This document shows positions 7,171 through 16,719 of a DNA stretch of 33,853 nucleotides, piece after piece. The notes beneath the pieces were generated by a model that saw only the letters and a program-made list of their open reading frames with translations, searched no databases and was not told the DNA's origin. Source of the DNA: CAYVUM01 sp964454795 (lineage in GTDB: Bacteria > Pseudomonadota > Alphaproteobacteria > Rhodospirillales > Defluviicoccaceae). Both the position numbers and the translations under genes were made by a program. Where the stretch lies: positions 1-33,853 of the forward strand of contig CAYVUM010000028.1 in the NCBI GenBank assembly GCA_964454795.1, in the 5' to 3' direction. Positions within the stretch are counted from its first letter, which is position 1; each line of letters opens with the position of its first letter.

Positions 7171-7410
7171 TCAGCTGACGGCCAGGGCCCGCAACAGGTT
7201 GATGACCGAGACGAGCGATGCCTGTTTTTCCGGCGGCGCCGTCCGGGCGATTTCACTCAGATCGGCTGCCAGATAGAGGAGGCTGGCCTCGAAGGCCGGG
7301 TCGCTCCGGTCATTGAACGGTTCGGCAGCGATGTCGTTGGCCGCAACGCGGCGGGGTTCCGTTTCCGACAGGAAGGCCGGCGAGCCGGCGGCGATCGAAT
7401 GTTCCGTCAT
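7171..7410 (-). CDS. Small hypothetical protein (79 aa)
   Basis: I do not recognise a family. The ATG at 7410 has a fair ribosome site (GAGGGAT, 8-10 nt upstream). The protein is acidic in its first half, and its second half (ASLLYLAADLSEIARTA, then VINLLRALAV) looks like two amphipathic helices. There is no signal peptide and no Cys. It lies 93 bp upstream of msrA on the same strand and could be read with it. It may be real because of the ribosome site and helix pattern, but a chance frame in high-GC DNA cannot be excluded. Confidence 0.45.
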   Translation of the reverse strand: MTEHSIAAGSPAFLSETEPRRVAANDIAAEPFNDRSDPAFEASLLYLAADLSEIARTAPPEKQASLVSVINLLRALAVS

Positions 7411-7939
7411 GATAAGACCATCCCTCTATGGTCTGTTGATCGGATCCGCCGGGTGGAGGTGTGTCGGCATCACACCATCGAGGCAAACCGCAACTCTGGT
7501 CACCGCGACCGCCCTGGCGCTGTTGGCGTGCAGCGGGAGAACGACATAACACTTGCCGGATTGTCGAAACGGCACGTCCGTATTCTGGCGAGAGGGACAT
7601 TTGACGATCGACAATCCCCTGACAGCGTCACAATTTTTCGACGCACTCAATGAAAACCCGGTTAATGCTTTCGCCCGCAGGTGATGCCGGTTTGCACCGA
7701 TCCGGTCCCGGATGCCTGAATGCGCGTTCTTACCCCGTCTCCCTTCAGCTACACCCAAAGAGGCCACGTCAGCAACCGGAAAGTCGAGAGTTAGGGCGTT
7801 TTCTCAACCGTTTGCCACTTATGAGCGTCACCCGGGAGACTTTCTCTTCGATTGCGGCAGGCCGCGAGGCTCTTCGATTGCGGCAGGCCGCGAGGCTCTT
7901 CGATTGCGGCAGGCCGCGGGTCCTGCCACTCCCGACGGA
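7411..7939. other. Non-coding stretch between moaA and the 79-aa gene
   Basis: 529 bp with no convincing gene on either strand. It is less GC-rich than its surroundings between about 7540 and 7680. I see no tRNA cloverleaf and no clear promoter. The part next to moaA (7820-7939) holds a 26-bp tandem repeat and one arm of a 13-bp inverted repeat, listed separately. The remainder probably carries the promoter for the minus-strand gene that starts at 7410. Confidence 0.6.
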
Positions 7940-7961
7940 TCAACCGCCGGTGACGCTCATA
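7820..7961. repeat. 13-bp inverted repeat reaching into the 3' end of moaA
   Basis: TATGAGCGTCACC (7820-7832) is repeated as its exact reverse complement at 7949-7961. The second arm encodes the conserved MoaA C terminus (MSVT before GG-stop) on the minus strand. The arms bracket the 26-bp tandem repeat, so the moaA 3' end could fold into a long stem with the repeats in the loop. Confidence 0.75.
7844..7918. repeat. Tandem repeat, 26-bp unit, almost three copies, beyond the moaA stop
   Basis: Units start at 7844, 7870 and 7896, each beginning CTCTTCGATTGCGGCAGG. The first two are identical; the third departs after 23 bases. Each unit contains the small inverted repeat GCGGC-AG-GCCGC. The period is not a multiple of three and no gene is evident across it. 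The array ends 22 bp past the moaA stop. Confidence 0.92.
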
Positions 7962-8977
7962 TGGCGTGCCACTGCCGGACGGTTGACCGTGCGGTCGATG
8001 ACGAAATCGTGGCCCCTGGGCTTCCTGGCGATCGCCGCATCGATCGCGGCGAGGAGGGGAATGTCCGAGGTACTGGCGCGCAGCGGCGTCCGCAGATCCG
8101 CGGCATCGTCCTGACCGAGACACATGAAGAGCGTACCGGTGCAGGTGAGCCGGACCCGGTTGCAGCTTTCGCAGAAATTGTGGCTGAGCGGGGTGATGAA
8201 GCCGATCCGCCGGCCGGTTTCTGCCACCTCCATGTAGCGTGCCGGTCCGCCGGTGCGGTGGAGCGAGTCGATCAGGGTCCAGCGCTCCTCGATCTCGCGG
8301 CGCACCGCGGCCAGCGAGACGTACTGATCCACACGGGCGACGTCGATTTCGCCGAGCGGCATGGTCTCGATGAAGCAGAGGTCGAACCCCTCCCGGCCGG
8401 TCCAGGCGACGAAATCATGGATCTCGTCCTCATTCACCCCCTTCAGCGCGACCACGTTGATCTTAACGGCAAGTCCGGCGTCCCTGGCGGCGGCGATGCC
8501 GGCGAGTACCCGATCCAGATCACCGCGACGGGTAATCGCCCGGAACCGCTCCGGTTGCAGCGAATCGACGGAGACGTTGATCCGCCGGATCCCGGCTTCG
8601 ACAAGCTCGCGGGCATAGCGGGCGAGCTGGCTGCCATTGGTGGTGAGGGTCAGTTCGTCGAGATCGCCCGTCGCGAGGTGGCGGCCGAGGGCGCGCATCA
8701 GCCAAAGGATGTTGCGCCTGACCAGCGGCTCGCCGCCCGTCAGGCGCAGCTTGCGCACGCCGCGGCGGACAAATGCGCTGCACAGCCGGTCCAGCTCTTC
8801 CAGGGTCAACACCTCGGATTTGGGCAAAAACGTCATATCCTCTGCCATGCAGTACTGGCAGCGGAAATCGCAACGGTCGGTCACCGAAACGCGGAGATAG
8901 GAGATCCGGCGGCCAAACGGATCGATCATTGCCCTGACGTCTCCCGGCCCATTTGCGGCGCCTTCGGCGGCGCTCAT
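7940..8977 (-). CDS. moaA: GTP 3',8-cyclase MoaA (molybdenum cofactor synthesis)
   Basis: Radical SAM enzyme that converts GTP to 3',8-cyclo-GTP, the first step of molybdopterin synthesis. The SAM-cluster motif is CDFRCQYC (C36, C40, C43 from the chosen start). Then come LRLTGGEPL, the TTNGSQL and INVSVDSL blocks, a second [4Fe-4S] cluster motif CESCNRVRLTC with a further Cys in TLFMC, and the conserved C-terminal Gly-Gly required in MoaA. Length is 345 aa from the ATG at 8977. An ATG at 8929 (MIDPFGRRISYLR) is an alternative, and the frame runs on to 9040. No strong ribosome site decides between them. It is divergent from the binding-protein gene; no other moa genes are adjacent. Confidence 0.97.
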   Translation of the reverse strand: MSAAEGAANGPGDVRAMIDPFGRRISYLRVSVTDRCDFRCQYCMAEDMTFLPKSEVLTLEELDRLCSAFVRRGVRKLRLTGGEPLVRRNILWLMRALGRHLATGDLDELTLTTNGSQLARYARELVEAGIRRINVSVDSLQPERFRAITRRGDLDRVLAGIAAARDAGLAVKINVVALKGVNEDEIHDFVAWTGREGFDLCFIETMPLGEIDVARVDQYVSLAAVRREIEERWTLIDSLHRTGGPARYMEVAETGRRIGFITPLSHNFCESCNRVRLTCTGTLFMCLGQDDAADLRTPLRASTSDIPLLAAIDAAIARKPRGHDFVIDRTVNRPAVARHMSVTGG

Positions 8978-9194
8978 CGCAGGCGGCTGATCCACCCCTG
9001 ACGCGAAGATAAGCGCGACGGGACCAATTGTCGTCCACAACCTTCGTATGGCCTCTGGCCCGGCTTATGCCATGCCGCCGGAACGGGCCAGCGCGTCGCT
9101 TGCGTCCTGTCGAGACCGCGCCCGTGCTTGCGGCCTTCGGTCCGCCATCGTACTCTGCCGCCAGAATTTAATTGCTCACAGGGGAGGACCGTTC

Positions 9195-10046
9195 GTGCGG
9201 ATCTTTTTGCTCGCTGCAGCGCTGATTGCCGGCTTGGCGCCCGCCGGGGCCGTTGCGGCCGATACGCTGACCAAAGTCAAGGAGTCGGGCACCTTCGTCA
9301 TCGGCTATCGCGCCGACGCGCGGCCGTTTTCCTATGCGAACGAAGCGGGGGAGCCGGCCGGCTTCAGCGTCGATCTCTGCCGCCGGATCAGCGATGCCGT
9401 AAAGCAGGCGATCGGCGATGACGCGCTTAAGACTGAATTTGTGCAAGTCGGCGCAGAAGACCGCCTGGACAAGGTTGTCGATGGCACCGTGGACATTGAA
9501 TGCGGCTCCACGACCGTTACCCTCGGGCGCCGGGAACAGGTCTCATTTACCCTGATGACCTTTGTCACCGGCGCGGAGATGCTGGTTCGAGTTGACAGCG
9601 GTCTCGGCGATCTCCCCGACCTCAAGGGCCGCGCGGTCGGCGTGCTCGGCGGCACGACCACGGAGACCGGCCTGCGGGCCGCATTGAAACAGCAGCAGAT
9701 CGATGCTGACGTCCGAACCTTCGAGCGCCATGAGAATGGCCTCGCCGCACTCGAAAACGCCGAGATCGACGCTTACTTCGCTGATCGCATTCTGCTGATG
9801 GGACTGGAGCAGAAAGCCACTGCTGCCGACAAACTTGCGCTGTCGGGCCGGTTCTACAGCTATGAGCCCTACGCCCTGACCATCCGCCGCGGTGACGAGG
9901 CGTTCCGTCTGGTTGCGGACAGCACCCTGGCCGGCCTTTACCGCTCGGGAGCGATCTGGGACATCTACGACAAGCATCTGCCCGGCGCGCAGCCGAGCGA
10001 ACTGCTTGTCGCGCTGTACATCCTCCAGGGCCTCCCGGTCAAATAG
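9195..10046 (+). CDS. Amino-acid-type ABC transporter periplasmic binding protein
   Basis: A type II periplasmic binding protein of the polar amino acid (SBP_bac_3, GltI-like) family. The GTG start at 9195 has GGGGAGG (9181-9187) 7 nt upstream. A signal peptide of about 22 residues follows (FLLAAALIAGLAPAGAVAA), then the mature 260-residue domain: KVKESGTFVIGYRADARPF, EPAGFSVDLCRRI, VDIECGSTTVT (typical of glutamate/aspartate-type members), LKGRAVGVLGGTTTE and AYFADRILL. No permease or ATPase gene is adjacent, so it either serves a transporter encoded elsewhere or has a sensory role. The ligand cannot be fixed from sequence; an acidic amino acid is the best guess. The frame continues upstream to 9048, but the ribosome site and signal peptide favour 9195. 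Confidence 0.9.
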   Translation: MRIFLLAAALIAGLAPAGAVAADTLTKVKESGTFVIGYRADARPFSYANEAGEPAGFSVDLCRRISDAVKQAIGDDALKTEFVQVGAEDRLDKVVDGTVDIECGSTTVTLGRREQVSFTLMTFVTGAEMLVRVDSGLGDLPDLKGRAVGVLGGTTTETGLRAALKQQQIDADVRTFERHENGLAALENAEIDAYFADRILLMGLEQKATAADKLALSGRFYSYEPYALTIRRGDEAFRLVADSTLAGLYRSGAIWDIYDKHLPGAQPSELLVALYILQGLPVK

Positions 10047-10106
10047 GCGGATCTCAGGCGGGCCCGTTCTGATCCGGGCTCCGCGCCGCCCCGAACGGGC
10101 AGTCCA

Positions 10107-12242
10107 ATGACGGCCGGTCCCCGGACAGTTTCGACCCGCCACCGGACAACGGGCAGACGCAGGTGCGCGGCTATTCGCCGCCCGGGTCGCTTGCCGCCAC
10201 GCGCCGGTGCGGTCGCGGCAAGCCTGCGGATGCCGCTGGCTGCCGTGATGATCGCTGTCATACTCGTGACCACCGCCCAGCCCCGGGCCCAGCCCCGGGC
10301 CCTGCCCGCCGAACTGCCGGGCGCGGCCGGTGCGGATGGTGCCGGCCACAGCGGCGGGTCCACGGCGGCAACCGGGTCCCCGGGTGTTGCCTCCGCCAGC
10401 GCTGCGGACGACGGGCCGGAGGACGAAGACAACAAGGGGCCGGAGGACGAAGACAACAAGGGGCCGGAGGACGAAGACGACGACGGCGACCGGGGCGGCG
10501 GGGACGATGACGGGGAGGCTCGCCCGCCGCCGGAGGATGCCATCGCTTACGAGACCGAGATCGTCGGCGGCGAAACGGAGGGCCTGAGCGACACGCTCCG
10601 GCAAAGCGCCCAGCTGATCACCCTGGCCGACAGTCCGCCCTCGTCACTGGCCGGCCTCGCCCGCCGGATCAAAGGCGATCTCAACCGCCTCGAGACGGTG
10701 CTGCGCTCCGAAGGCTTCTGGGACGGAACGGTGACCGCCGACGTCAACCGCGACGCCGACCCGATCCTGGTCCGCCTCACTGTCGAACCCGGACCGGCCT
10801 ACACCTTCGCGGCCTACCGCATCCACTTCGTCGGCGACTCCCCGCCGCCGGACCCGCCGCCCCTCGAAGAGCTGGGAATCGTTCTCGGCGAACGCGCCCG
10901 GGGCGCTGAAATTGTCACCGCTGGCCGGTTGTTGCTTGAGCATCTCCGCAACCACGAACGGCCGCTGGCGACGCGAACCGACCGCCGGATCGTCGTCGAC
11001 CACGGCAGTCAGTCGGTCGAGGTGGACGTTTACATCGATCCCGGACCGGCGGCGGCGTTCGGAACCGTCAGCATCGAAGGCCTGGAGACGGTCAACGAAA
11101 GCTACGTGCGGCAATGGATCACCTGGGAGGTCGGCGACCCCTATGATGAGCGGATCACCGAAGCGTTTCGCAGCGACCTTCTCGGCACCGCCCTGTTTGC
11201 GAGCGTGGCGCTTGACCTCAGCGAAACCGTCCAGCCGGACGGCACCCTGCCGATGACCGTGCGCATCGTCGAGGCCAAACACCGCTCCGTCGGAGCGGCG
11301 ATCAGCTACGGCACCGACCGCGGCCCGGGTGGCCGGCTGTTCTGGCGTCACCGCAATCTTCTCGGCAACGACGAGGATTTCGAGATTGCCCTCGGCGGCG
11401 ACCTGCTCGAACAGTCGGCGGAAATCTCGCTCGTGCGCCCCAACTGGAACCGGCGGGATCGCCGGTTGTTCAGCCGCGCCCGGGTAACGAACAGCGACAC
11501 CGACGCGTTTGCGGGTCTTCAGGCCACGGCCACGGTGGGCCTCGCCTGGCCGCTGGCGGAAAATTGGGAAGCCTCGGTTGCTCTCGCCGCCGAATACAGC
11601 GATCTGACCGATAATCTTGGCGACCAGGAGTCCTGGCTGGTCGGCGTGCCTTCGTTCGTCCAATACGATGGCGCCAATGACGATCTCGACCCGACGGAGG
11701 GAGCGCGCTTCCGGATTCAGGTCACCCCCACCACGGGCAATTCGGGCAAAGCGATCACCTTCGTGTCGACGGTATTTGACAGCGCCGCGTACTATCCGTT
11801 TGATGAGGCACACAAATATGTCCTCGCCGGGCGGCTCAACGTCGGCATGATCTTTGGCGAGGAGACGCTTGACATTCCCGCCAACCGGCGCCTCTACGCC
11901 GGCGGCGGCGGCTCGATCCGCGGCTTCGGGTTCCAGAAAGTCGGCCCGCTGACGCCGGGTACGGACGATCCGATCGGCGGCCGGTCGCGGATCGAGGTCT
12001 CCACGGAGATGCGCGTGCGCGTGTGGGGCGACATTGGCGTGGTCGCCTTCGTCGATGGCGGCCAGGTGTTCGACAGCAGCGTGCCGGATTTCAGCAATGC
12101 GTTCCGATGGGCGGCCGGCTTCGGTGTTCGCTATCATACCCCGGTCGGCCCCTTGCGGTTCGATCTCGGCTTTCCAATCAACCGCCGCCCGGGGATCGAC
12201 GATATCGTCCAGTTCTACATCAGTCTTGGACAGGCCTTCTGA
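10107..12242 (+). CDS. tamA: Outer-membrane translocation and assembly module protein TamA (BamA/Omp85 family)
   Basis: Outer-membrane barrel that works with TamB in inserting or supplying outer-membrane components. The 711 residues comprise an Arg-rich leader, a hydrophobic signal segment (about 43-58), an acidic low-complexity region (about 100-145) with GPEDEDNK repeats, POTRA-like regions (about 150-380, e.g. VEPGPAYTF and FGTVSIEGLETV), and a 16-strand-type barrel with the Omp85 signature YAGGGGSIRGFGFQKVGP near 595. It ends in Phe, as barrels do. The start is uncertain: ATG at 10107 gives a long basic n-region, while ATG at 10230 would begin at MPLAAVMIAV; neither has a clear ribosome site. 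tamB begins 3 nt after the stop, which supports TamA over BamA. Confidence 0.95.
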   Translation: MTAGPRTVSTRHRTTGRRRCAAIRRPGRLPPRAGAVAASLRMPLAAVMIAVILVTTAQPRAQPRALPAELPGAAGADGAGHSGGSTAATGSPGVASASAADDGPEDEDNKGPEDEDNKGPEDEDDDGDRGGGDDDGEARPPPEDAIAYETEIVGGETEGLSDTLRQSAQLITLADSPPSSLAGLARRIKGDLNRLETVLRSEGFWDGTVTADVNRDADPILVRLTVEPGPAYTFAAYRIHFVGDSPPPDPPPLEELGIVLGERARGAEIVTAGRLLLEHLRNHERPLATRTDRRIVVDHGSQSVEVDVYIDPGPAAAFGTVSIEGLETVNESYVRQWITWEVGDPYDERITEAFRSDLLGTALFASVALDLSETVQPDGTLPMTVRIVEAKHRSVGAAISYGTDRGPGGRLFWRHRNLLGNDEDFEIALGGDLLEQSAEISLVRPNWNRRDRRLFSRARVTNSDTDAFAGLQATATVGLAWPLAENWEASVALAAEYSDLTDNLGDQESWLVGVPSFVQYDGANDDLDPTEGARFRIQVTPTTGNSGKAITFVSTVFDSAAYYPFDEAHKYVLAGRLNVGMIFGEETLDIPANRRLYAGGGGSIRGFGFQKVGPLTPGTDDPIGGRSRIEVSTEMRVRVWGDIGVVAFVDGGQVFDSSVPDFSNAFRWAAGFGVRYHTPVGPLRFDLGFPINRRPGIDDIVQFYISLGQAF
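10413..10478 (+). repeat. In-frame 24-bp tandem repeat encoding GPEDEDNK in TamA
   Basis: Two exact copies (10413-10436 and 10437-10460) and an 18-bp partial third. They encode an acidic linker between the signal segment and the first POTRA-like domain, likely variable between strains. Confidence 0.9.
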
Positions 12243-12245
12243 GCC

Positions 12246-15200
12246 ATGAGCCGATTTCTCAGCGGTTTGATCCGGCTTTTCAAGGGCGCGCTGCTCGCGG
12301 TCCTGATCCTGTTGGTCGTGATCATCGGAGCGTTCGCCTTTCTGTTCAGTTCCCCGGGACGGCCGCTCCTCGCCGACGGAATCGAGCGGGCGGCACAGCA
12401 GTTCGCCGGCCTCGACCTTGAGATCGGCGAGATCGGCCCCGGCCTGCCGACCCGGATCGCCGTCTCCGGCGTCAAGCTTCGCGATGATCAGGGTGCGTGG
12501 CTGCAGATTGAGGAAGCGCTGGTGTCATGGTCAGCCCGGGCGCTGTTGTCCGGGCGGGTTCGCATCAATGACGTTTCCGGCAGCGGCATCGAGGTCTTCC
12601 GCGCCCCGCCCCCCGGACCCGCGGCCGAACCGGCGGCGGAGCCGGAACCGGACGATGAGCCCCTGGCCATTCCGCAAGTACCCGTCGATGTGCAGGTTGA
12701 CCGGATCGATATTGACGCCCTGGCGCTGGGGCCCGATCTGCTCGGCGAGGCCTACCGGTTGCGGATCACCGGTCAGCTTGCCGCGATGGTCGGCGGGATG
12801 ATCCGGAGCGATCTGGCCATCGAGCGCCTCGACGGCAGCGGTGGCCGCATCACCGCCGGCGTCGCCCTCGACCCGGCGGCGGAAACCCTTGCCGTCGACG
12901 TCGTCGCCCGGGAACCTGAAGGCGGATTGATCGTCCGCGCCCTCAATCTCGAACCGTTCCCGCCGCTGGAGATCACCGTCACCGGCGAGGGACCGCTCGA
13001 CGCGTGGTCAGGCGACGTGACGGCGGTCCTCAATGGACTGGCCGACCTGAGCTTCGACATTCGCTATCGTCGCGAGGCGCGGCATCGGCTGGCACTGACC
13101 GGCGGCGGCACTGTCGATGGCCTGGTGCCGGCGGACGTCCGGCCGCTGGTCGAAGGCGGCGTCACCCTTGACCTCATCGTCACCACCGAAGGCACCGACC
13201 AGCTCACGGCGGAAACGCTGACTGTGGAGACCGCCGCGCTGAGGCTGACCGCCGGCGGCGAGGTCGATCTGGACGCGCAGGAGGTCGATGCCCGCGCCAC
13301 CCTGGCCACCCGGGAAGCCCGGCGCCTCGCCGCGCTGGTCGCGCCGGCGACTTTTGACTCGATCACCGTCGAAGCCACGGCGGCCGGCGCGCTGGCCGCG
13401 CCCGCGGTAGCGGTGTCGGTGTCCGCGCCCAGCCTCGCCGTGCCGGGTCAGGTCGCGGCCGGACCGCTCGCCCTCACCGCCTCGGCCGAGCCGGAGGGGG
13501 ATGACGCGTTTCGCATCACCGCCGACCTGCAGGTCGGCCAGATCGAGGCCGGCGCGGCACCGGATCTGGGACGGCTGCTGCCGGAGGGCTTGTCGCTCCG
13601 CCTCAACGGACGGGTGGCGGCGGACACCAGCCGGGTCCACCTCGATGCGCTGACCCTGAATGCCGGCCCGATCCGCGCCGATGCGACGGGCAGGGTTGAT
13701 CTCGCCGCCGACCAGGCGGCCCTGCGAGCCGAAGTGGCGGTGGCCGAACTCTCGGCCCTCAGCGACCTGGCCGGGATGCCGCTCTCCGGCGGGGCAACCC
13801 TCACCGCCACCACCGAGGGGACCCTCGCGGCCCCCGACCTCCAGGGCGACGTCGCGCTGGTCCTCGACAACGCAGCGATCGGCGATCCGGCCGTGGATGC
13901 GCTGTTGTCGCCGTCGGCGACGCTGGCAGCCCGCTACCGGCTCGACGGCAGCCAGACGCTCAACCTTGAACCGCTGACCCTCGCCGCCGGGCCGCTGCGC
14001 GGCGAGGGCCGGCTGCGCCTCGAGGACGGTCTGACGGCGGTCGATGCTGCCGTAACCCTGGTGGTCGCCGAACTCGCGCCGATGCTGCGGGCGGCTGGCA
14101 CGGCCGGCAGCGGCCGCATCGCCGTCGACCTCACCGCCAGCGGACCGGTCGCCGATCCGGCGGTAAACGCCACCGTAACCACCTCCAACCTGACCGTTGC
14201 CGGCAACCGCATCGACCCGGCGAGGGTGACCGCCATGGCGACGAACGTTGCCACCGCGCCCCGCGGCAATGTGCGGCTGAACGCCGGCACACCCTATGGC
14301 CCGGTGCGGGGGGCGGTCGATTTCTCCGTGGCAAACGGCGAGGTGCTTCGCGCACCCCGGCTCGAGCTGTCCGCCGCCGGCCTTGACCTCACCGGCAACC
14401 TGACGGCCGCGCTCGCCGCCGGCACCGTCGACGGCAGGGTGCGCGGACAGTGGCGGCCGGGAGGCGGCGGCCTTCTCATGGGTGCCCAGCGGATCGGCGG
14501 CCGGGCCGATCTTGCCATTGACCTGGCGGCGCCAACCGGCCGGCAGCGCCTGACAGCGCGTCTGACTGCGGCCGATCTCGTCGTCGCTGAGCGCGGCGGC
14601 GCCGAGACGGTTCAAATCGACAGCCTGACGCTGGCCGCCGCCGTTGACGATGCCTTCGGCGAGCCGTCGCTTCAGGCCAGTCTCGAGGCCAGCGATCTCG
14701 CGGCGGCCGGACGCACGGTCGACCGGCTTGACGCGGAGATCCGTGGTGCCTTGCGGGATGCTCCGTTCTCGCTGGCAATGGTGGGCGGCGAGGGGGTGCC
14801 GGCCGCGTTGCGGACCAGCGGCCGGCTCGGCCTTGGTGACGGGGCAACAACCGTCCGTCTCGAGAGCCTCGAGGGGACGCTGGCCGACCAGTCCCTCGCC
14901 CTGGCGGGGCCGGCGACCGTCACGCTGGGTGAAGCGGTCGAGGTCGCCAATCTGGTCTTGACGGTGGGCGACGGATCGATCGCCGTTGACGGTCGACTGG
15001 CCGATGCCGGCCCGACGCTTGCGCTCCGGATTGCCGATCTGCCCCTGGCGCTCGCCGCCATGGCCGCGCCGGACCTGAGCGTCAGCGGATCGCTTGACGT
15101 GGAGGTCGATCTGAGCCCCCGGCGCGGGCTGCTCGCCGGAACGGTGACGGCGCGCGTGCGCGATCTGGAGAGGGGAGTCAGCCGGGTCGGGCTGTCCACG

Positions 15201-16667
15201 GTACCGCCGCTCGACATCCGCGCCAACGCGACCATCGCGGACGGGCGGCTCGACGCCGAGCTGCGGGTCGTCGACATCGGCGGCGATGATCTGATTGTGC
15301 TGGCAGAGCTTCCGGCCGCGATCAACGCTGCCACCCTGACCCCGCGTGATCCCGGAACGGCGCCGATCTCGGGGTCGGTGCGCTGGGCCGGGAATCTCGA
15401 GCCGCTGATCGCGGCGGCACCGGTGGAAGATCTGCGCATGACCGGCCAGGGCCGGATCAACCTCGATATCGCCGGCACCCTCGCGGCACCGCAGGTCAGC
15501 GGTGACATTTCGGCAGAACAGGGTCGTCTCGAACACCTGGTGACCGGGACGCAGCTCGAGGACCTGACCTTCGACATCGGCGTCGATGCCGAGCGCAACC
15601 TCACCGCCAGCCTCACCGGCACCGATGGCGAGGACGGCACAATCGAACTCGAAGCTGAGGTGGGTCTCGCCGGGCTGGAGACCGGTGATCCGATCACCAT
15701 CGAGGCCCGCGTCCAGAGCCGGGCCGCCACCCTGGTCCGCCGCGACGACGTGACCGCCACGGCGGATGCCGACATCAGCTACGTCGACCGGGGTGAGGTG
15801 AAGCGGCTGGACGGCCGGATCGAAACCAGACGCGTCGAAATCCGCTTGATCAACCAGCTTCCACCGTCGGTCGTCGTGCTTGATGTCACCGAGATTGACG
15901 CCCAAGGAAATGTCATCCGGGACGACGGCGACGGCGAGGCGGCCGCAGACCCGATCGCTCTCGATATCGACGTGAACATGCCGGCGCGGGTGTTTGTCCG
16001 CGGCCGCGGTCTTGATTCCGAATGGCAGGGCAATCTCGACGTGTCTGGAACCTTGGCAAAGCCCGATGTGAAAGGCCGGATCGAGCTGGTCCGGGGCACC
16101 CTGACCGTGGTCGGCCGCCGGTTCGAACTGACCGAGGGTCTTGTGGACCTGCGCGGTGGCGGCGCGATCGATCCGGAAATCACCCTCGTCGCCCAATCCT
16201 CCGTCCGGGGCGTGACCGGCACCATCCGGATCACCGGCACGGCGTCAGATCCGCAAATTGCGATGTCAGCCAGCGATGGCCGGCCGGAGAGCGAAGTCCT
16301 GCCGTTCCTGCTGTTCGGCAAGCGCTCCGACGAACTCGGCGCCAGCGAGGCCCTGCAACTGGCGCTGGCCCTGGATACGCTCCGTGGCGGAACCAGCGAC
16401 GACATCGGCTTCAGTGCCCGTGAGGCGCTCGGCCTTGACGTGCTCAGCCTTGAAACCGGGGAAGGCGGCAACGACGCCGCCGTCCGGGCTGGAACCTATC
16501 TCGATGAGAACATTTACGTGGAGACCCGCCAGGGGACCCAGCCCGGCACATCCACCTACCGGGCGGAGATCAGGCTCACCGACCGGATTTCGATCGAAGC
16601 CCAGTTGGGGGACGGGGACGAGCAGCCCACGGGTTCAATCGGATTGAAATGGGAGTTGGAGTACTGA
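12246..16667 (+). CDS. tamB: Translocation and assembly module protein TamB (DUF490/AsmA-like)
   Basis: A very long periplasm-spanning protein anchored in the inner membrane, partner of TamA; members of this superfamily are now linked to lipid transport to the outer membrane. The 1473 residues begin with one hydrophobic anchor (about 13-36, ALLAVLILLVVIIGAFAFLF), followed by more than 1000 residues of repetitive beta-rich Ala/Leu/Asp sequence. The C-terminal TamB (DUF490) domain covers about the last 330 residues, including RVFVRGRGLDSEWQGNL, GRIELVRGTLTVVGRRFEL, LPFLLFGKRSDEL and the ending GSIGLKWELEY. The ATG at 12246 is 3 nt after tamA, so translation is probably coupled. Alternative frames across this gene are codon-bias shadows. 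Confidence 0.97.
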   Translation: MSRFLSGLIRLFKGALLAVLILLVVIIGAFAFLFSSPGRPLLADGIERAAQQFAGLDLEIGEIGPGLPTRIAVSGVKLRDDQGAWLQIEEALVSWSARALLSGRVRINDVSGSGIEVFRAPPPGPAAEPAAEPEPDDEPLAIPQVPVDVQVDRIDIDALALGPDLLGEAYRLRITGQLAAMVGGMIRSDLAIERLDGSGGRITAGVALDPAAETLAVDVVAREPEGGLIVRALNLEPFPPLEITVTGEGPLDAWSGDVTAVLNGLADLSFDIRYRREARHRLALTGGGTVDGLVPADVRPLVEGGVTLDLIVTTEGTDQLTAETLTVETAALRLTAGGEVDLDAQEVDARATLATREARRLAALVAPATFDSITVEATAAGALAAPAVAVSVSAPSLAVPGQVAAGPLALTASAEPEGDDAFRITADLQVGQIEAGAAPDLGRLLPEGLSLRLNGRVAADTSRVHLDALTLNAGPIRADATGRVDLAADQAALRAEVAVAELSALSDLAGMPLSGGATLTATTEGTLAAPDLQGDVALVLDNAAIGDPAVDALLSPSATLAARYRLDGSQTLNLEPLTLAAGPLRGEGRLRLEDGLTAVDAAVTLVVAELAPMLRAAGTAGSGRIAVDLTASGPVADPAVNATVTTSNLTVAGNRIDPARVTAMATNVATAPRGNVRLNAGTPYGPVRGAVDFSVANGEVLRAPRLELSAAGLDLTGNLTAALAAGTVDGRVRGQWRPGGGGLLMGAQRIGGRADLAIDLAAPTGRQRLTARLTAADLVVAERGGAETVQIDSLTLAAAVDDAFGEPSLQASLEASDLAAAGRTVDRLDAEIRGALRDAPFSLAMVGGEGVPAALRTSGRLGLGDGATTVRLESLEGTLADQSLALAGPATVTLGEAVEVANLVLTVGDGSIAVDGRLADAGPTLALRIADLPLALAAMAAPDLSVSGSLDVEVDLSPRRGLLAGTVTARVRDLERGVSRVGLSTVPPLDIRANATIADGRLDAELRVVDIGGDDLIVLAELPAAINAATLTPRDPGTAPISGSVRWAGNLEPLIAAAPVEDLRMTGQGRINLDIAGTLAAPQVSGDISAEQGRLEHLVTGTQLEDLTFDIGVDAERNLTASLTGTDGEDGTIELEAEVGLAGLETGDPITIEARVQSRAATLVRRDDVTATADADISYVDRGEVKRLDGRIETRRVEIRLINQLPPSVVVLDVTEIDAQGNVIRDDGDGEAAADPIALDIDVNMPARVFVRGRGLDSEWQGNLDVSGTLAKPDVKGRIELVRGTLTVVGRRFELTEGLVDLRGGGAIDPEITLVAQSSVRGVTGTIRITGTASDPQIAMSASDGRPESEVLPFLLFGKRSDELGASEALQLALALDTLRGGTSDDIGFSAREALGLDVLSLETGEGGNDAAVRAGTYLDENIYVETRQGTQPGTSTYRAEIRLTDRISIEAQLGDGDEQPTGSIGLKWELEY

Positions 16668-16719
16668 GCGGGCGACGGCCCGATCGGCTGCGCAAGGCGC
16701 CCGGTTAAGGCGTCCGGTC

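Noticed and set aside
7844..7918. Possible small CRISPR array.
   Set aside because: The 26-bp units are directly adjacent with no spacers, and no cas gene is in the window; it is a simple tandem repeat.
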